A stretch of DNA of 64,000 nucleotides from Paenibacillus tepidiphilus (lineage in GTDB: Bacteria > Bacillota > Bacilli > Paenibacillales > Paenibacillaceae). The DNA is taken from positions 1-64,000 of the forward strand of contig NZ_VWRQ01000024.1 of NCBI RefSeq assembly GCF_008635795.1. The letters are read 5' to 3'. Below, piece by piece: positions 53,783 to 62,830 of this stretch (positions within the stretch are counted from its first letter, which is position 1; each line of letters begins with the position of its first letter). Under the pieces are notes generated by a model. That model was not told the origin of the DNA, did no database searches, and was given only the letters and a program-made list of their open reading frames with translations. Position numbers and translations under genes: made by a program.

Positions 53783-54813
53783 GCTTCATCACCTCCGCTC
53801 TCAAGCGCTACGGCATGGGCGACGCACGGAATGCTTTCGCCCTGCTGATACGACAGGGGCGAGAGCAGCGCGCCGGTAGCGACGATCAGCACGCGCTTCA
53901 GCTCCCCCTTGCGCATCCGCTTCAGCAGATGGCCGTAGGTCACCGTCGCCGAGCAGCCGCAGCCGCTCCCGCCTGCGATGACATATTTCTGCTTGTCCAT
54001 ATCGTAAATCAGCAGGCCGCAGTCGTTGAAGGTCGTCTGCTCCATCGGAATGCCTTCCTTGGCCAGCAGCTCCTTGGCAATCGGCAGGCCAACGGATGCC
54101 AGGTCGCCCGTAACGATCAGATCGTAATACCCCGGCGAGAGGCCGGTGTCGCGGAAATGAGCGGTAATCGTATCGACTGCCGCCGGAGCCATCGCTGCGC
54201 CCATATTGAACGGGTCGGTCAAGCCGAGGTCCATAATTCTGCCGATTGTCGCAGATACCACATGGATAGCGCCGGGGCTGCCATCGTTGCGGCCGACCAC
54301 GGCACAGCCTGAGCCGGTGATTGTATACTGTGCGGTCGGCGGCTTCTGGGAACCGTACTCCGTCGGGTAGCGAAACTGCTTCTCGACGGTACAGTTATGG
54401 CTGGAGGTACCGGCAAGTGCATATTTGCCGCCCCCTGAGTCCACAATCATGGAGGCAATCGCGAGACTTTCCATGGAAGTCGAGCAAGCGCCGAACACCC
54501 CTAGATAAGGAACAGAGAGCTTTCGGGCCGCGAACGAGCTGCTGATAATCTGGTTCATCAGATCGCCGCCCACAAAAAATTCCAGCTGCTCCTGCTCCAG
54601 CTTGGCGTTCATAATCGCCAGCTTTGCCGCCTTCTCGAAGAGCGCACGCTCTGCCTTCTCCCAGGTTTTCTCCCCCATTTCCAGGGAATCATAGATGAAA
54701 TCAAAATCTGAAGCAAGCGGGCCTTCGCCCTCTTCCGGGCCGACGACAGCGGAGGCCCCGAGAATTATGGGACGGGTGGTATAAAGCCAGGTCTGGCTGC
54801 CGAGTTGTTCCAT
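53779..54813 (-). CDS. spoVAD: stage V sporulation protein AD
   Basis: A 344-residue SpoVAD, a thiolase-fold protein that binds dipicolinic acid during its uptake into the forespore. Family blocks are SDFDFIYDSLEMGEKTWEKA, GVFGACSTSMESLAIASMIV, and CGCSATVTYGHLLKRM. It has AGGAGG-like GGAGGTTCACAC before its ATG, three bases after the spoVAC stop. Located in the spoVAC-D-E operon. Confidence 0.97.
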   Translation of the reverse strand: MEQLGSQTWLYTTRPIILGASAVVGPEEGEGPLASDFDFIYDSLEMGEKTWEKAERALFEKAAKLAIMNAKLEQEQLEFFVGGDLMNQIISSSFAARKLSVPYLGVFGACSTSMESLAIASMIVDSGGGKYALAGTSSHNCTVEKQFRYPTEYGSQKPPTAQYTITGSGCAVVGRNDGSPGAIHVVSATIGRIMDLGLTDPFNMGAAMAPAAVDTITAHFRDTGLSPGYYDLIVTGDLASVGLPIAKELLAKEGIPMEQTTFNDCGLLIYDMDKQKYVIAGGSGCGCSATVTYGHLLKRMRKGELKRVLIVATGALLSPLSYQQGESIPCVAHAVALESGGDEA

Positions 54814-54816
54814 CGT

Positions 54817-55314
54817 TTAGTGTGAACCTCCCCAGCCCATAATGGCGTAGACTACGCCAACCACAAAGGCGGCGACGACACCAAAAACAATAACGGAGCC
54901 GGCAAGCTTGAACATATTCCCGCCCACTCCGAGCACCAGTCCTTCGGCGCGGTGTTCCAGTGCGGCCGAGCACATGCTGTTGGCAAAGCCCGTTACGGGC
55001 ACTGCGGTTCCCGCCCCGCACCACTGGGCCAGCTTGTCATACACCCCGAAGCTGGTCAGGATGACCGACAGCAGGATCAATACGGCGACTGTGGGACTGG
55101 CCGCTTCACGTGAGGTCATATCGAAGATGGCCATAAAGGCCTCCTGAATGCCTTGACCCAGTACGCAGATCAATCCGCCGGAGAGAAAGGCGCGGATGCA
55201 GTTCTTAAAGACGGGACGGGAAGGTACGTAAGGCTTGGACAATTTCTCGTAGTCCTGAGGGGTCATAGTGTCTAGACGGAGCTTGACACCGGAAGTTTTC
55301 GTTTTGACCGGCAA
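54817..55314 (-). CDS. spoVAC: stage V sporulation protein AC
   Basis: A 165-residue membrane protein, the mechanosensitive-channel-like SpoVAC. Family blocks: MTPQDYEKLSKPYVPSRPVF, AFLSGGLICVLGQGIQEAF, GVYDKLAQWCGAGTAVPVTG and NSMCSAALEHRAEGLVLG. Start is a TTG at 55314, six bases after GGAGGTG; the first ATG of the family similarity lies further in (MTPQDYEK), so it is a possible alternative. First gene of the spoVAC-D-E operon, expected to be made under sigma-G in the forespore. Confidence 0.94.
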   Translation of the reverse strand: MPVKTKTSGVKLRLDTMTPQDYEKLSKPYVPSRPVFKNCIRAFLSGGLICVLGQGIQEAFMAIFDMTSREAASPTVAVLILLSVILTSFGVYDKLAQWCGAGTAVPVTGFANSMCSAALEHRAEGLVLGVGGNMFKLAGSVIVFGVVAAFVVGVVYAIMGWGGSH

Positions 55315-55451
55315 TAGGGACACCTCCTGGAATGATGGCGAAAGGAAAGGCCGGCTGCTGGGCATCCGGCGCTCCCTCCGGTTTTCTTTTGCTTTCGCGA
55401 TAACTTTTCCTTATTGTTCGCCGGATACCGCTCCGTTATGACACCCGCCGT

Positions 55452-55622
55452 TCAGGAAAAATACAACAGCACCACGACCAGCAGCAAAAACAGGATTAAA
55501 ATCAGCACGGCTTCGCTGGGCGGACCGTAGCGGCGGGGAAAAGTCCGCCGCATCCCGCTAGTCCGCATCCTGCCGGTGAACCCTTGACTGGCGGGGCGGG
55601 CCAGGCTTCCTGCACCTTTCAT
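55452..55622 (-). CDS. small basic single-helix membrane protein upstream of spoVAC
   Basis: A 56-residue protein not obvious at first sight. The N-terminal 37 residues are basic and rich in Gly/Arg (GRMRTSGMRRTFPRRYG), and the C-terminus is one hydrophobic helix (EAVLILILFLLLVVVLLYFS). AAAGGAAG lies eight bases before the ATG, and codon use fits its neighbours. It precedes spoVAC by 137 bp on the same strand, so a sporulation role is suggested, but I do not recognise the family. Confidence 0.7.
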   Translation of the reverse strand: MKGAGSLARPASQGFTGRMRTSGMRRTFPRRYGPPSEAVLILILFLLLVVVLLYFS

Positions 55623-55689
55623 TGCACTCGCTTCCTTTCTGCGGCTCTTTACGCACAGAGCCTCCGCTCTTATCTTATTCGCGGGCTTT

Positions 55690-55926
55690 ATGCCGGGTGT
55701 TCATCCTTTCCTGGCGTGGACAATCGCGCCAACAATGTTCATACTGGATATGATGAACTTGAATGCTCGGAGGCATCAGCAATTTAGGGAAGGTTTGGAA
55801 CTGGAGGAGCGGGAGCGTCCGCCTTTAGATTTGAATTTCTACCGAGATTCGTTTAAATCCAAGAAATCCAAATCTAACAGCGGCCGGAAGTCCAAACATT
55901 ACCGCATTGCATACAGAGCCGATTGA
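55690..55926 (+). CDS. possible small protein upstream of the M42 peptidase
   Basis: A 78-residue frame with a hydrophobic start (HPFLAWTIAPTMFILDMM) and a basic tail (KSKKSKSNSGRKSKHYR). The ribosome site before ATG 55690 is weak, and internal ATGs at 55735 or 55750 are possible. It lies 51 bp before the M42 peptidase gene on the same strand. I do not recognise it; it may be a real small gene or chance. Confidence 0.35.
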   Translation: MPGVHPFLAWTIAPTMFILDMMNLNARRHQQFREGLELEERERPPLDLNFYRDSFKSKKSKSNSGRKSKHYRIAYRAD

Positions 55927-55977
55927 GTACTTCAATGGTTCAACTTATAGTTAAGGAACAGCAAAGGAGAGATCAAC

Positions 55978-57051
55978 ATGAATCAGGAAACCCTCGATTT
56001 GTTTAAAACACTCACTGAATTCCCGGCGGCGCCCGGCTTCGAGCGAGAGCTGCGCGCATATGTCAAGGAACAGCTGGCGCCATATACAGACGAATTCGTG
56101 CAGGACCGGCTCGGCAGCCTGTTCGGCGTACTGCGCGGCGAAGCAAACGGTCCGAAGATTATGGTCGCCGGCCATTTTGACGAAGTCGGCTTTATGGTGA
56201 CCGGCATTACGGACAACGGTATGATCCGCTTCACCCCGCTGGGTGGCTGGCTGGCCGCAGCGGTGGCTTCCCAGCGGCTGCAGATTATTACGCCGCAGGG
56301 CGCAATCAATGGCGTTGTCGGCAGCGTGCCGGTCCATCTGGTCAGCCCCGAGGACCGGAACAAGCCGGGCGACATCGCCAAGATGTACCTCGACATCGGC
56401 GCCGACAGCCGCGAGGAAGCGATGGGCTTCGGCGTCAAGCCAGGCCAGCAGATACTTCCGGTCTGCCCGTTCACGCCGCTCGCCAATCCGAAGAAGATTA
56501 TGGCGAAGGCCTGGGACAACCGTTACGGCGTCGGTCTGGCCATTGAGCTGGTGAAGGCGCTGGCCGGCAAGCCCCTGCCGAACACGGTGTTCGCCGGAGC
56601 CACCGTCCAGGAGGAAGTCGGCCTGCGCGGCGCGCGCACCGCAGCCAATCTGCTGCAGCCGGATATCTTCTTCGGCCTTGACGCCAGCGCCGCCGCTGAT
56701 ATGACCGGCGACCGCCAGGCCTTCGGGCATCTCGGCCAAGGCGCACTGCTGCGCATCTTTGACCCGACGATGATCACCCACCGCGGCCTGATCGAATATG
56801 TGCAGGATACGGCCGACACCCACAAGATCAAATACCAGTATTTCGTCTCCCAGGGCGGCACCGACGCCGGTCAGGTACATGTCAGCGGCATCGGTATTCC
56901 GTCGGCCGTCATCGGTATCTGCTCGCGTTACATCCATACCGCGACCTCCATCATTCACAGCGATGATATTGACGCTGCCAAAGAGCTGCTGATCAAGCTG
57001 GTCGAGGGACTTGACCGAACCACACTGCAGACGATTCTGGAGAACAGCTGA
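55978..57051 (+). CDS. M42-family metallo-aminopeptidase
   Basis: A 357-residue cytoplasmic peptidase of the M42 (FrvX/YsdC/PepA) family, which forms large tetrahedral particles and removes N-terminal residues. The dinuclear metal site is seen as [13 protein letters not shown] (His-x-Asp), [14 protein letters not shown] (Asp), [10 protein letters not shown] (Glu-Glu) and [35 protein letters not shown] is the last metal-ligand histidine block. AAAGGAG precedes the ATG. It is followed by a strong hairpin. Confidence 0.94.
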   Translation: MNQETLDLFKTLTEFPAAPGFERELRAYVKEQLAPYTDEFVQDRLGSLFGVLRGEANGPKIMVAGHFDEVGFMVTGITDNGMIRFTPLGGWLAAAVASQRLQIITPQGAINGVVGSVPVHLVSPEDRNKPGDIAKMYLDIGADSREEAMGFGVKPGQQILPVCPFTPLANPKKIMAKAWDNRYGVGLAIELVKALAGKPLPNTVFAGATVQEEVGLRGARTAANLLQPDIFFGLDASAAADMTGDRQAFGHLGQGALLRIFDPTMITHRGLIEYVQDTADTHKIKYQYFVSQGGTDAGQVHVSGIGIPSAVIGICSRYIHTATSIIHSDDIDAAKELLIKLVEGLDRTTLQTILENS

Positions 57052-57093
57052 TTCCATTCTCTTTATCATACCGCTTCAAATTGTGGCACATAC

Positions 57094-57133
57094 AAACGGG
57101 CCGATCCGGATGATTTCCGGGTCGGCCCGTTTT
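57094..57133. terminator. bidirectional terminator between M42 peptidase and ABC permease genes
   Basis: AAACGGGCCGA and CCGG pair with CCGG and TCGGCCCGTTT, followed by TTTG on the plus strand and TTTG on the minus strand. It lies between convergent genes and can serve both. Confidence 0.88.
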
Positions 57134-57155
57134 GCCGTCATAGGCAGTCCTGCCC

Positions 57156-58226
57156 TCAGTTGCGCGAGCGGATCTCCTGACGCATGAACAGATAGTAAGA
57201 GATGCCGAAGCATAATACGGTTTCGGCCAGCAGCCCCGTCAGCTGCGGCCAGATCAGCAGCACGCTCTGGCCCAGCGGCAGCGGAGCCGAGATCGCTCCC
57301 ACCAACTGGTCCATCGTCAGCGGACCGAGCGAGCGGACGCCGGGCGACAGCATAGTGGTGATCGTCTCGGCGAACAGCTCGCTCGGCGACAGGCGGTTTA
57401 GCGTAAGTATAAAGTTGGCATGGCGCAGCTGCTCGCTGACTGCAGCGGTATCCGGTACCGCCGTGGCGCTGCCGATCAGATTAATGATCATGCTGTAGAA
57501 CAGAGTCAGGAACAGCCAGACGGCAATGCCGGACAAGGCCGAGGTCGCTGCCTGGCGGAAGCGGATCGAGAACAGGATCGACAGGTTCAGCCAGAAGCCG
57601 ATATAGACCACGGCGATGATCAGGAAGAACAGGATCCGCCAGAATTCCTCCGGCGTCGGCGGATAGCCCATGGTCAGGAGTCCGAGGCCGGTGACCAGCA
57701 GGCCCAGCGCAAACACGACGATCGCAATCAGGATCAGCGAGGCCGCGAACTTGGCCTTCAGGAAATCGTCACGGTAAATCGGCTGGGACATCAGGCGCCC
57801 CAGCGTCCCCTTGTTGCGCTCCGAGTTCACGGCATCGAAGCCGAGCGCAATGCCGATCAGCGGCCCCAGCCACGACAGGAAGGTTGTGAAGGTCGGGATG
57901 GACAAGGAACTGCTGCTCAAGGTGAACATCTTCAGGAACAAGAAGCTGTCCCCCGCTCCCTGGCCTGTTCCGTTGTCCCGGATCGCTGTAAGTGAGGAAT
58001 AAATGGAGCCAATACAGGCGAGTACAATGATCCCGATCAGAATCGTAAAGCGCCAGCTGCGGATATGGTCGCCCAGCTCCTTCTGTACCATGACCCAGAA
58101 GGCGGAGCTGCCGCTCCGCTCGGGCAGTTCTCCGGTGCCGGAAGGAGCCTGGCTGCGACGCAGCAGATCGCGCAGTTTCTGCCGGATGCTGCTCAGCAGC
58201 TCCAGGCTCTGTGCTTTGGCATTCAT
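57156..58226 (-). CDS. ABC-2-type transporter permease
   Basis: A 356-residue permease with a hydrophilic N-terminus and six hydrophobic helices. [20 protein letters not shown] begins the membrane part; [20 protein letters not shown] is the ABC-2 hallmark loop. It is expected to be an exporter with the ATPase at 58223-59200, whose stop it overlaps by four bases. Cargo is unknown; the NEW3-domain protein in front suggests an envelope-related or antimicrobial-resistance role. Confidence 0.92.
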   Translation of the reverse strand: MNAKAQSLELLSSIRQKLRDLLRRSQAPSGTGELPERSGSSAFWVMVQKELGDHIRSWRFTILIGIIVLACIGSIYSSLTAIRDNGTGQGAGDSFLFLKMFTLSSSSLSIPTFTTFLSWLGPLIGIALGFDAVNSERNKGTLGRLMSQPIYRDDFLKAKFAASLILIAIVVFALGLLVTGLGLLTMGYPPTPEEFWRILFFLIIAVVYIGFWLNLSILFSIRFRQAATSALSGIAVWLFLTLFYSMIINLIGSATAVPDTAAVSEQLRHANFILTLNRLSPSELFAETITTMLSPGVRSLGPLTMDQLVGAISAPLPLGQSVLLIWPQLTGLLAETVLCFGISYYLFMRQEIRSRN

Positions 58227-59200
58227 GCCCCGTCCTCCCTTTTCTCAAAATAGCGGTGGTAAATTTCGTCGAGTCCCGGCTCCTTGCGGCGGATATAATG
58301 CAGCTCCGCACCGCTGCCGATAACCTCGGAAGCGATTTGTGAGGTAAGATTCCGCTCACAGGTCAAGGTGGCCAGAAGACTGCCCGCAGGAGCATTGTCC
58401 GCCTTCCATTCTGCGGTGTCCAGGGCCAGGACGCCTTCCAGCGCCTGCAGGCGGGCGGCCAATCCCTCAGACCAGGGCTGGGCGGCCAGCTCCACCTCCA
58501 CCCGAAGCTCCTGATTCAGCTCCCTGGACAGCGCAGCGATATCTCCGCAGGCAATCAGATTGCCTCTCACGAATAGCCCAACACGGTCACAAATCTGCTG
58601 TACCTGCTGGAGCTGATGCGACGAGAGCAGCACGGTGATCCCCTCGTTGCGGCTAAGGTCCGAGATGAGCGCCAGCAGCTCCCTTACCCCTTCCGGGTCA
58701 ATGCCCAGCGTCGGCTCATCCAGGATAATCACTTCCGGGTTCTTGATCAGCACATCGGCCAGACCCAGCCGCTGCCTCATCCCCCGGGAATAGGTGGCTA
58801 CCTTGGACTTGCCGCTGGACGCGAGCCCCACCTTCTCCAGCAGCGCCTCGGCACTGCGCCGGGCTTCGGCCGGGGCCAAGCCGTTCAGGCGGGCCGTATA
58901 CATGAGGTTGTCCAGGCCGGTGCGGTCTTCATAGAAGCCGATGTCGTCCGGCATGTAGCCGACCCGGCGCTTCACCTGGAGCGCCGAGCGGGCCGGATCG
59001 AAGCCGCAGATGCGCGCGCTGCCGGAGGTGCGTTCCGTCAGTCCCAGCATCATCAGTATGGTGGTGGTCTTGCCGGCCCCGTTCGGTCCGAGCAGACCAA
59101 AGACCTCCCCTTTGGCTATGGTGAGGGTCAAGCCGTTGACCGCCGTAAACCCGCCGTATTGCTTGGTCAGTCCGCTCAGTTCAATTACGTTCTCCGCCAT
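58223..59200 (-). CDS. ABC-2-type transporter ATP-binding protein
   Basis: A 325-residue ATPase. Walker [15 protein letters not shown], signature [15 protein letters not shown], Walker [16 protein letters not shown] and H-loop [11 protein letters not shown] are visible. The C-terminal 100 residues are the extension common in exporters of this group. The start is taken at ATG 59200 after GAGGCG; a GTG three codons earlier overlaps the NEW3 gene stop by four bases and is also possible. Confidence 0.94.
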   Translation of the reverse strand: MAENVIELSGLTKQYGGFTAVNGLTLTIAKGEVFGLLGPNGAGKTTTILMMLGLTERTSGSARICGFDPARSALQVKRRVGYMPDDIGFYEDRTGLDNLMYTARLNGLAPAEARRSAEALLEKVGLASSGKSKVATYSRGMRQRLGLADVLIKNPEVIILDEPTLGIDPEGVRELLALISDLSRNEGITVLLSSHQLQQVQQICDRVGLFVRGNLIACGDIAALSRELNQELRVEVELAAQPWSEGLAARLQALEGVLALDTAEWKADNAPAGSLLATLTCERNLTSQIASEVIGSGAELHYIRRKEPGLDEIYHRYFEKREDGA

Positions 59201-59205
59201 ACGCC

Positions 59206-60381
59206 TCACCGTCTCCCGAATCTGCGGAACAGGTAATAGATGCCGCCCGCCACAGCGGCGATAATCAGCACGCCGATCCAGCCCCAGAGCACCGAGGTCT
59301 TCACTGTAACGCGCAGGTCGGCAGCAGCCGATTTGGATGGCGAAGAGGCGCTCAGGCTGACCACATAATCCCCGGGCAGCGAATTATCGCTCGATTTGAT
59401 CACCGCTTGCGCCGATGCCGTTGCACCCGGCTCAATGGAGCGGACCGTCGACGGATCGAAGGATACCTCCCAGCCGGAAGGCGTACCGGACGAGCTCAGG
59501 CTGATGTCCTCCAGCGGGGCGCTGCCGGTGTTGGTGATCACGAGATTGATCCGCCGTTCTCCGCCTGCCTTGATATCGGTGCTGAGCAGGTTATCCGATG
59601 TGCTGAGCTGGATGCCATAGGTGCCCGATACCACTGCCTCCAGCTCGGCCCCGGTGCTGGCCGACGGCGACGAAGCGGTTACCGGTATTTTGTAGGTGCC
59701 CGCCTTCACCTGCTCCGGCGGCTGGGCCTCGATGCTGATGGTCTTCTCTGCGCCGGCCTCAATCTCGACGGAGGTTACACTGCTTCCGTCCGCCTTGAAC
59801 CGTACATCCCAGCCTGCATCCGCCTGCGCGGACAAGGCGTAAGACTGCTTCTGGGCCGTGCGGTTGTGCAGCACCGCGCTGTATGTAAAGGTCGTATCGG
59901 AATGGCCCAGCATGTTGGCCTGATCGACGGTCAGCTCGCTTTTGAACGTACCCTGTTCGGAGACGTTGACCTTCAGGCCCAGTGTATCCTGTCCCGGAGC
60001 CGCTACAGCAAAGGCATAGCTGCCCTTGTTGATTTCAAGCGGCACCTCAAGCTGGAGCGAGACGCTTTGCGACTCTCCCGCTTTGACCGCGAGCTGCTGC
60101 ACCTGCCGTCCTCCGGCGGTCAGCTCATATTTCCAGTCATTCCCGCCCGCCTGAACAGCCAGGCTTACTTCGGCAGTGGAACCTCCGTGATTGATTACAT
60201 CGATCGGATAGGTGATGGCCTCGCCCGGTGCAGCCGACAGCTCGATGTACGGGGTGTAGAGCTCGACCGCTCCGGCGGCAGCCGCTTTCGACAGACCGAA
60301 ACCGGAGCCGGAGACCATTGCAAGCAGCGCAATAAGCACCAGGGCCAGCGGCTTGCGGAATGTGATGCGCATGGAATGCAT
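59206..60381 (-). CDS. secreted or membrane-anchored NEW3-domain protein of an ABC-2 operon
   Basis: A 391-residue surface protein. A signal peptide ([20 protein letters not shown]) precedes repeated beta-sandwich domains: [20 protein letters not shown] at the front and [20 protein letters not shown] in the last NEW3 (alpha-galactosidase-associated) domain, then a C-terminal membrane helix ([20 protein letters not shown]) and a basic tail. GGAGG lies eight bases before ATG 60381. It is first in an operon with the ABC-2 ATPase and permease. Function unknown, but such trios are frequent in paenibacilli, from memory. Confidence 0.86.
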   Translation of the reverse strand: MHSMRITFRKPLALVLIALLAMVSGSGFGLSKAAAAGAVELYTPYIELSAAPGEAITYPIDVINHGGSTAEVSLAVQAGGNDWKYELTAGGRQVQQLAVKAGESQSVSLQLEVPLEINKGSYAFAVAAPGQDTLGLKVNVSEQGTFKSELTVDQANMLGHSDTTFTYSAVLHNRTAQKQSYALSAQADAGWDVRFKADGSSVTSVEIEAGAEKTISIEAQPPEQVKAGTYKIPVTASSPSASTGAELEAVVSGTYGIQLSTSDNLLSTDIKAGGERRINLVITNTGSAPLEDISLSSSGTPSGWEVSFDPSTVRSIEPGATASAQAVIKSSDNSLPGDYVVSLSASSPSKSAAADLRVTVKTSVLWGWIGVLIIAAVAGGIYYLFRRFGRR

Positions 60382-60548
60382 AATAAATTCCTCCTTCATG
60401 GTTTATCCGAAAAGAGATACGCACGGAGAACCGTCCTGGATTTACACTCCGAAATATATTTTTATGCCGCTTTAAAAATCCGGCCGGAAGTGGTACAAAA
60501 AAAGAAGGAGGACTCACCCGGCGGAATTAAGGAGGAATTAAACGCGAC

Positions 60549-61169
60549 GTGAACACAATGGAATCCGGCAATGAGAGAATGGCAGCAATCCTCGTCCAGA
60601 TGTGCGACGGCTCCACCGATGCCTTTGACGAGTTCTATGCCTGCTATGCTCCTTATGTAATGCAGATCGCCTACCGCCAGACACAGGACAGGATGGAGGC
60701 GGAAGACATATGCCACGACATCTTTCTGGAGGTGCTGCGGCGGGGTAAGACCTATGATCCGCAGCGCGGCTCGCTCAGGGCCTGGCTCGCGGTAATGACG
60801 CGCAGCCGCTGCATCGACCGGCAGCGCCGCAGGTCCAGAGCCGAGCCGCTGGCCGATCCGGACGCGCTCCGGCAGGACGAGTCCGTCCCCGGACAGGAGG
60901 AGGCCGCCCTCGGCAGGCTGCAGCGCGAAGCGCTCGGCTCGGCACTGCAGAGCCTGCCCGCCAACCAGAAGCGGGCCATTCTCGGCTCCTATTTTGCCGC
61001 GCATACCCATCAGGAGCTGGCGGAATCGTGGAGCGTCCCCTTGGGGACCGTCAAATCATGGATCAAATACGGAATTACCAATATGCGCAAGCAACTGATC
61101 AAGCAGGGCTGGATCGAGCAGCCGGAAGGAGGGGAACCGCATGAACCGGAGCGTAAACGGCAAAATTGA
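60549..61169 (+). CDS. ECF sigma factor (SigK/RskA type)
   Basis: A 206-residue sigma factor. Region 2 holds FDEFYACYAPYVMQIAYRQT, EDICHDIFLEVLRRGKTYDP and RAWLAVMTRSRCIDRQRR; region 4 holds LPANQKRAILGSYFAAHTHQ and VPLGTVKSWIKYGITNMRK. GTG at 60549 lies 13 bases after GGAGG; an ATG three codons in (60558) is also possible. It overlaps the anti-sigma gene by 29 bp. Divergent from the NEW3-ABC operon, which it may control. Confidence 0.92.
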   Translation: MNTMESGNERMAAILVQMCDGSTDAFDEFYACYAPYVMQIAYRQTQDRMEAEDICHDIFLEVLRRGKTYDPQRGSLRAWLAVMTRSRCIDRQRRRSRAEPLADPDALRQDESVPGQEEAALGRLQREALGSALQSLPANQKRAILGSYFAAHTHQELAESWSVPLGTVKSWIKYGITNMRKQLIKQGWIEQPEGGEPHEPERKRQN

Positions 61170-62058
61170 ACCTTTTCCTGTCCGCCATTACAGCGAAGAG
61201 GAATGGATTGACTGGATTGAGGGAGCGTTTGCCGGAGACCGGCAGCAGCGGATGCAGCAGCATCTGGAGGATTGTCCGGCATGCGCCGCAACCGTTCGCA
61301 CCTGGCGGCCGCTGCTGGAGCCGTCTGGCTTAACGGAAGGCAGGAGCGGCGTGGCGGGAAGGGGCGTGACGGGGAGCGGTGCGGCTGGGAGCGGTGCGGC
61401 TGGGAGCGGTGCGGCTGGGAGCGGTGCGGCCGGGTATAGTGCCGAAGGGAGCCGGCAGACTGCCGGCGGCAACCAAGACCGGACACCGGCGTCTCTGCCC
61501 ATGCCATCCGGCGCGGTAAGGAAGAGCCTGCGGCTGCGCGTCCGCTATATCGGCTGGCGGCGGCGCCTGAGGAACCGCTGGACGCTGTACCGCGGGGGAG
61601 CAGCGGCACTTATCCTGTGCGGTGCCCTGTTCCTCCTGCTGCGCGGACTGTACAGCCCGGAAGACAGCAGCGCCGAGCGCACGCGCTATGTCAGCAGCTA
61701 CGAGCCGCAGGCGCTCGCCGTTATGAGCCGACCGGAGACGGTCTCCTACGCCCTGGACCGGGCGGGCCGGGACCAGTTCTCCGGCAATGTCTGGTACAAC
61801 GGGGATTCCGGTGAGCTGTTCGTGCTGATTGACGATATCGCGCTGAGCGACAAGCTGTCGCTGCAGGCATGGATGATCAAGAACGGCCGCCGCGATCCGC
61901 TGGGTCTCCTGCGGATTGAAGCCGCCAAGGGCCATCTGTACATCAAGGACGGCCAGCTTGGCGATGCCGAGAATTTCGCGCTGACCGTCGAGCCGGTCGG
62001 CGGCAGCCGTGCTCCGACTTCTCCGGACGCCGTCTGGCTGCCGTTGCCGAAGCCGTAA
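61141..62058 (+). CDS. zinc-finger anti-sigma factor (RskA-like)
   Basis: A 305-residue membrane protein. The N-terminal anti-sigma zinc finger reads QHLEDCPACAATV (HxxxCxxC). A low-complexity linker (about 75-100) has four GSGAA repeats from a 15-bp tandem DNA repeat. One membrane helix (about 155-175, GAAALILCGALFLLL) leads to an extracellular RskA-type domain (DQFSGNVWYNGDSGELFVLI, LQAWMIKNGRRDPLGLLRIE). It overlaps the sigma gene by 29 bp and should hold that sigma factor at the membrane until a signal releases it. Confidence 0.9.
   Translation: MNRSVNGKIEPFPVRHYSEEEWIDWIEGAFAGDRQQRMQQHLEDCPACAATVRTWRPLLEPSGLTEGRSGVAGRGVTGSGAAGSGAAGSGAAGSGAAGYSAEGSRQTAGGNQDRTPASLPMPSGAVRKSLRLRVRYIGWRRRLRNRWTLYRGGAAALILCGALFLLLRGLYSPEDSSAERTRYVSSYEPQALAVMSRPETVSYALDRAGRDQFSGNVWYNGDSGELFVLIDDIALSDKLSLQAWMIKNGRRDPLGLLRIEAAKGHLYIKDGQLGDAENFALTVEPVGGSRAPTSPDAVWLPLPKP
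61372..61433. repeat. 15-bp coding tandem repeat (GSGAA x4)
   Basis: GGGAGCGGTGCGGCT in four near-identical copies within the anti-sigma gene, adding 20 residues (GSGAA)4 to the linker before the membrane helix. Multiples of 15 keep the frame, so copy number could vary between strains. Confidence 0.9.
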
Positions 62059-62160
62059 TCTTCGCTGCATGCTGAACCAGTCCGGATCAGGCATCATTGC
62101 CTTGATCCGGACTGCGCAGCGGGCAAACCAAAACTGCCTTTGCTGCTCTGCACTGTTTTA
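62059..62160. terminator. hairpin after the anti-sigma gene
   Basis: AGTCCGGATCA-GGC (from 62079) pairs with GCCTTGATCCGGACT (to 62113) with one bulged A. It is 21 bp past the stop codon but has no T-run; it may be an mRNA 3' stabiliser or a weak terminator. Confidence 0.55.
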
Positions 62161-62237
62161 TACTTCTTCTGTACTTCTTCTGTACTTCTTCTGTACTTCT
62201 ACTGCACTTCTACTGTACTTCTTCTGTACTTCTCTTA
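62161..62237. repeat. 11-bp tandem repeat, about seven copies
   Basis: TACTTCTTCTG units in a row, with two copies changed to TACTTCTACTG or CACTTCTACTG. The 11-bp period is near the helical repeat of DNA. Non-coding, between the anti-sigma gene and the 52-bp repeats. Confidence 0.9.
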
Positions 62238-62383
62238 CTGCCATGTACTAGTACCTTGACCGCATCAAATTGAAGCTATGCATCATCTATTTGCGAGTAA
62301 AACTGGGGACGTCCGCACCTGCATCCCTTTTCCGTGAACAGGCCGACAAACAGCACATTCCGGCTAATCCATCCTACTGTAGT

Positions 62384-62558
62384 CGAAAAACCGACCACAA
62401 TGGGCTGCAGTGAAGATAAACAGGGCAAATGTAGGCGAAAAATCGACCACAATGTCTTGCCCTGGAGGAAAACAGGCCCAATGTAGTCGAAAAACCGACC
62501 ACAATGGGCTGCAGTGAAGGGAAACAGGGCAAATGTAGGCGAAAAATCGACCACAATC
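62384..62558. repeat. 52-bp-period tandem repeat array (second locus)
   Basis: Units begin at 62384, 62436, 62488 and 62540, again exactly 52 bp apart. The core CGAAAAACCGACCACAATG is shared with the array at 12339-12562, while the middle parts differ (GGGCTGCAGTGAAGG alternating with TCTTGCCCTGGAGG). Units alternate between two subtypes, as at the first locus. Non-coding. Confidence 0.95.
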
Positions 62559-62753
62559 CAAAAGCCAAGCTCACCTAACGAAAAGCAGGACAGTACCTTG
62601 AAGTTCTCATGATGCTCTTGTGCAGGGTTAGTGGAAAATCGCCACCTAATTCCACCTGTACGTTAGTGTTTTTGCATCGCCGAATTGGCTGCATAGAACG
62701 GCTCTCTGCCTACCTTGACCAGTCTTAGCCAGGCCGGTTCGGCTAGTCCGTGC
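62559..62753. other. intergenic DNA before the MFS gene
   Basis: Contains TGGAAAATCGCCACCTAATT (62632-62651), a near-copy of a sequence at 17388. No gene is seen. Confidence 0.6.
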
Positions 62754-62817
62754 TTTACGAGAACCGCGTCTTACGCTATTATAGTTTACATTATGTAATT
62801 GATTACACAGTGTAAAC
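62754..62817 (+). promoter_or_regulatory. MFS gene promoter with a long palindromic operator
   Basis: TTTACG (62754-62759), a 17-bp spacer and TATTAT (62777-62782) give a good promoter. Overlapping the expected start site is GTTTACA (62784-62790) ... GTAAT-TG-ATTAC ... TGTAAAC (62811-62817): nested 7-bp and 5-bp inverted repeats centred at 62800-62801. This is the form of a TetR/QacR-type operator, so repression of the exporter gene by an unlinked TetR regulator is likely. Confidence 0.75.
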
Positions 62818-62830
62818 AAGGAGAGAAGTC

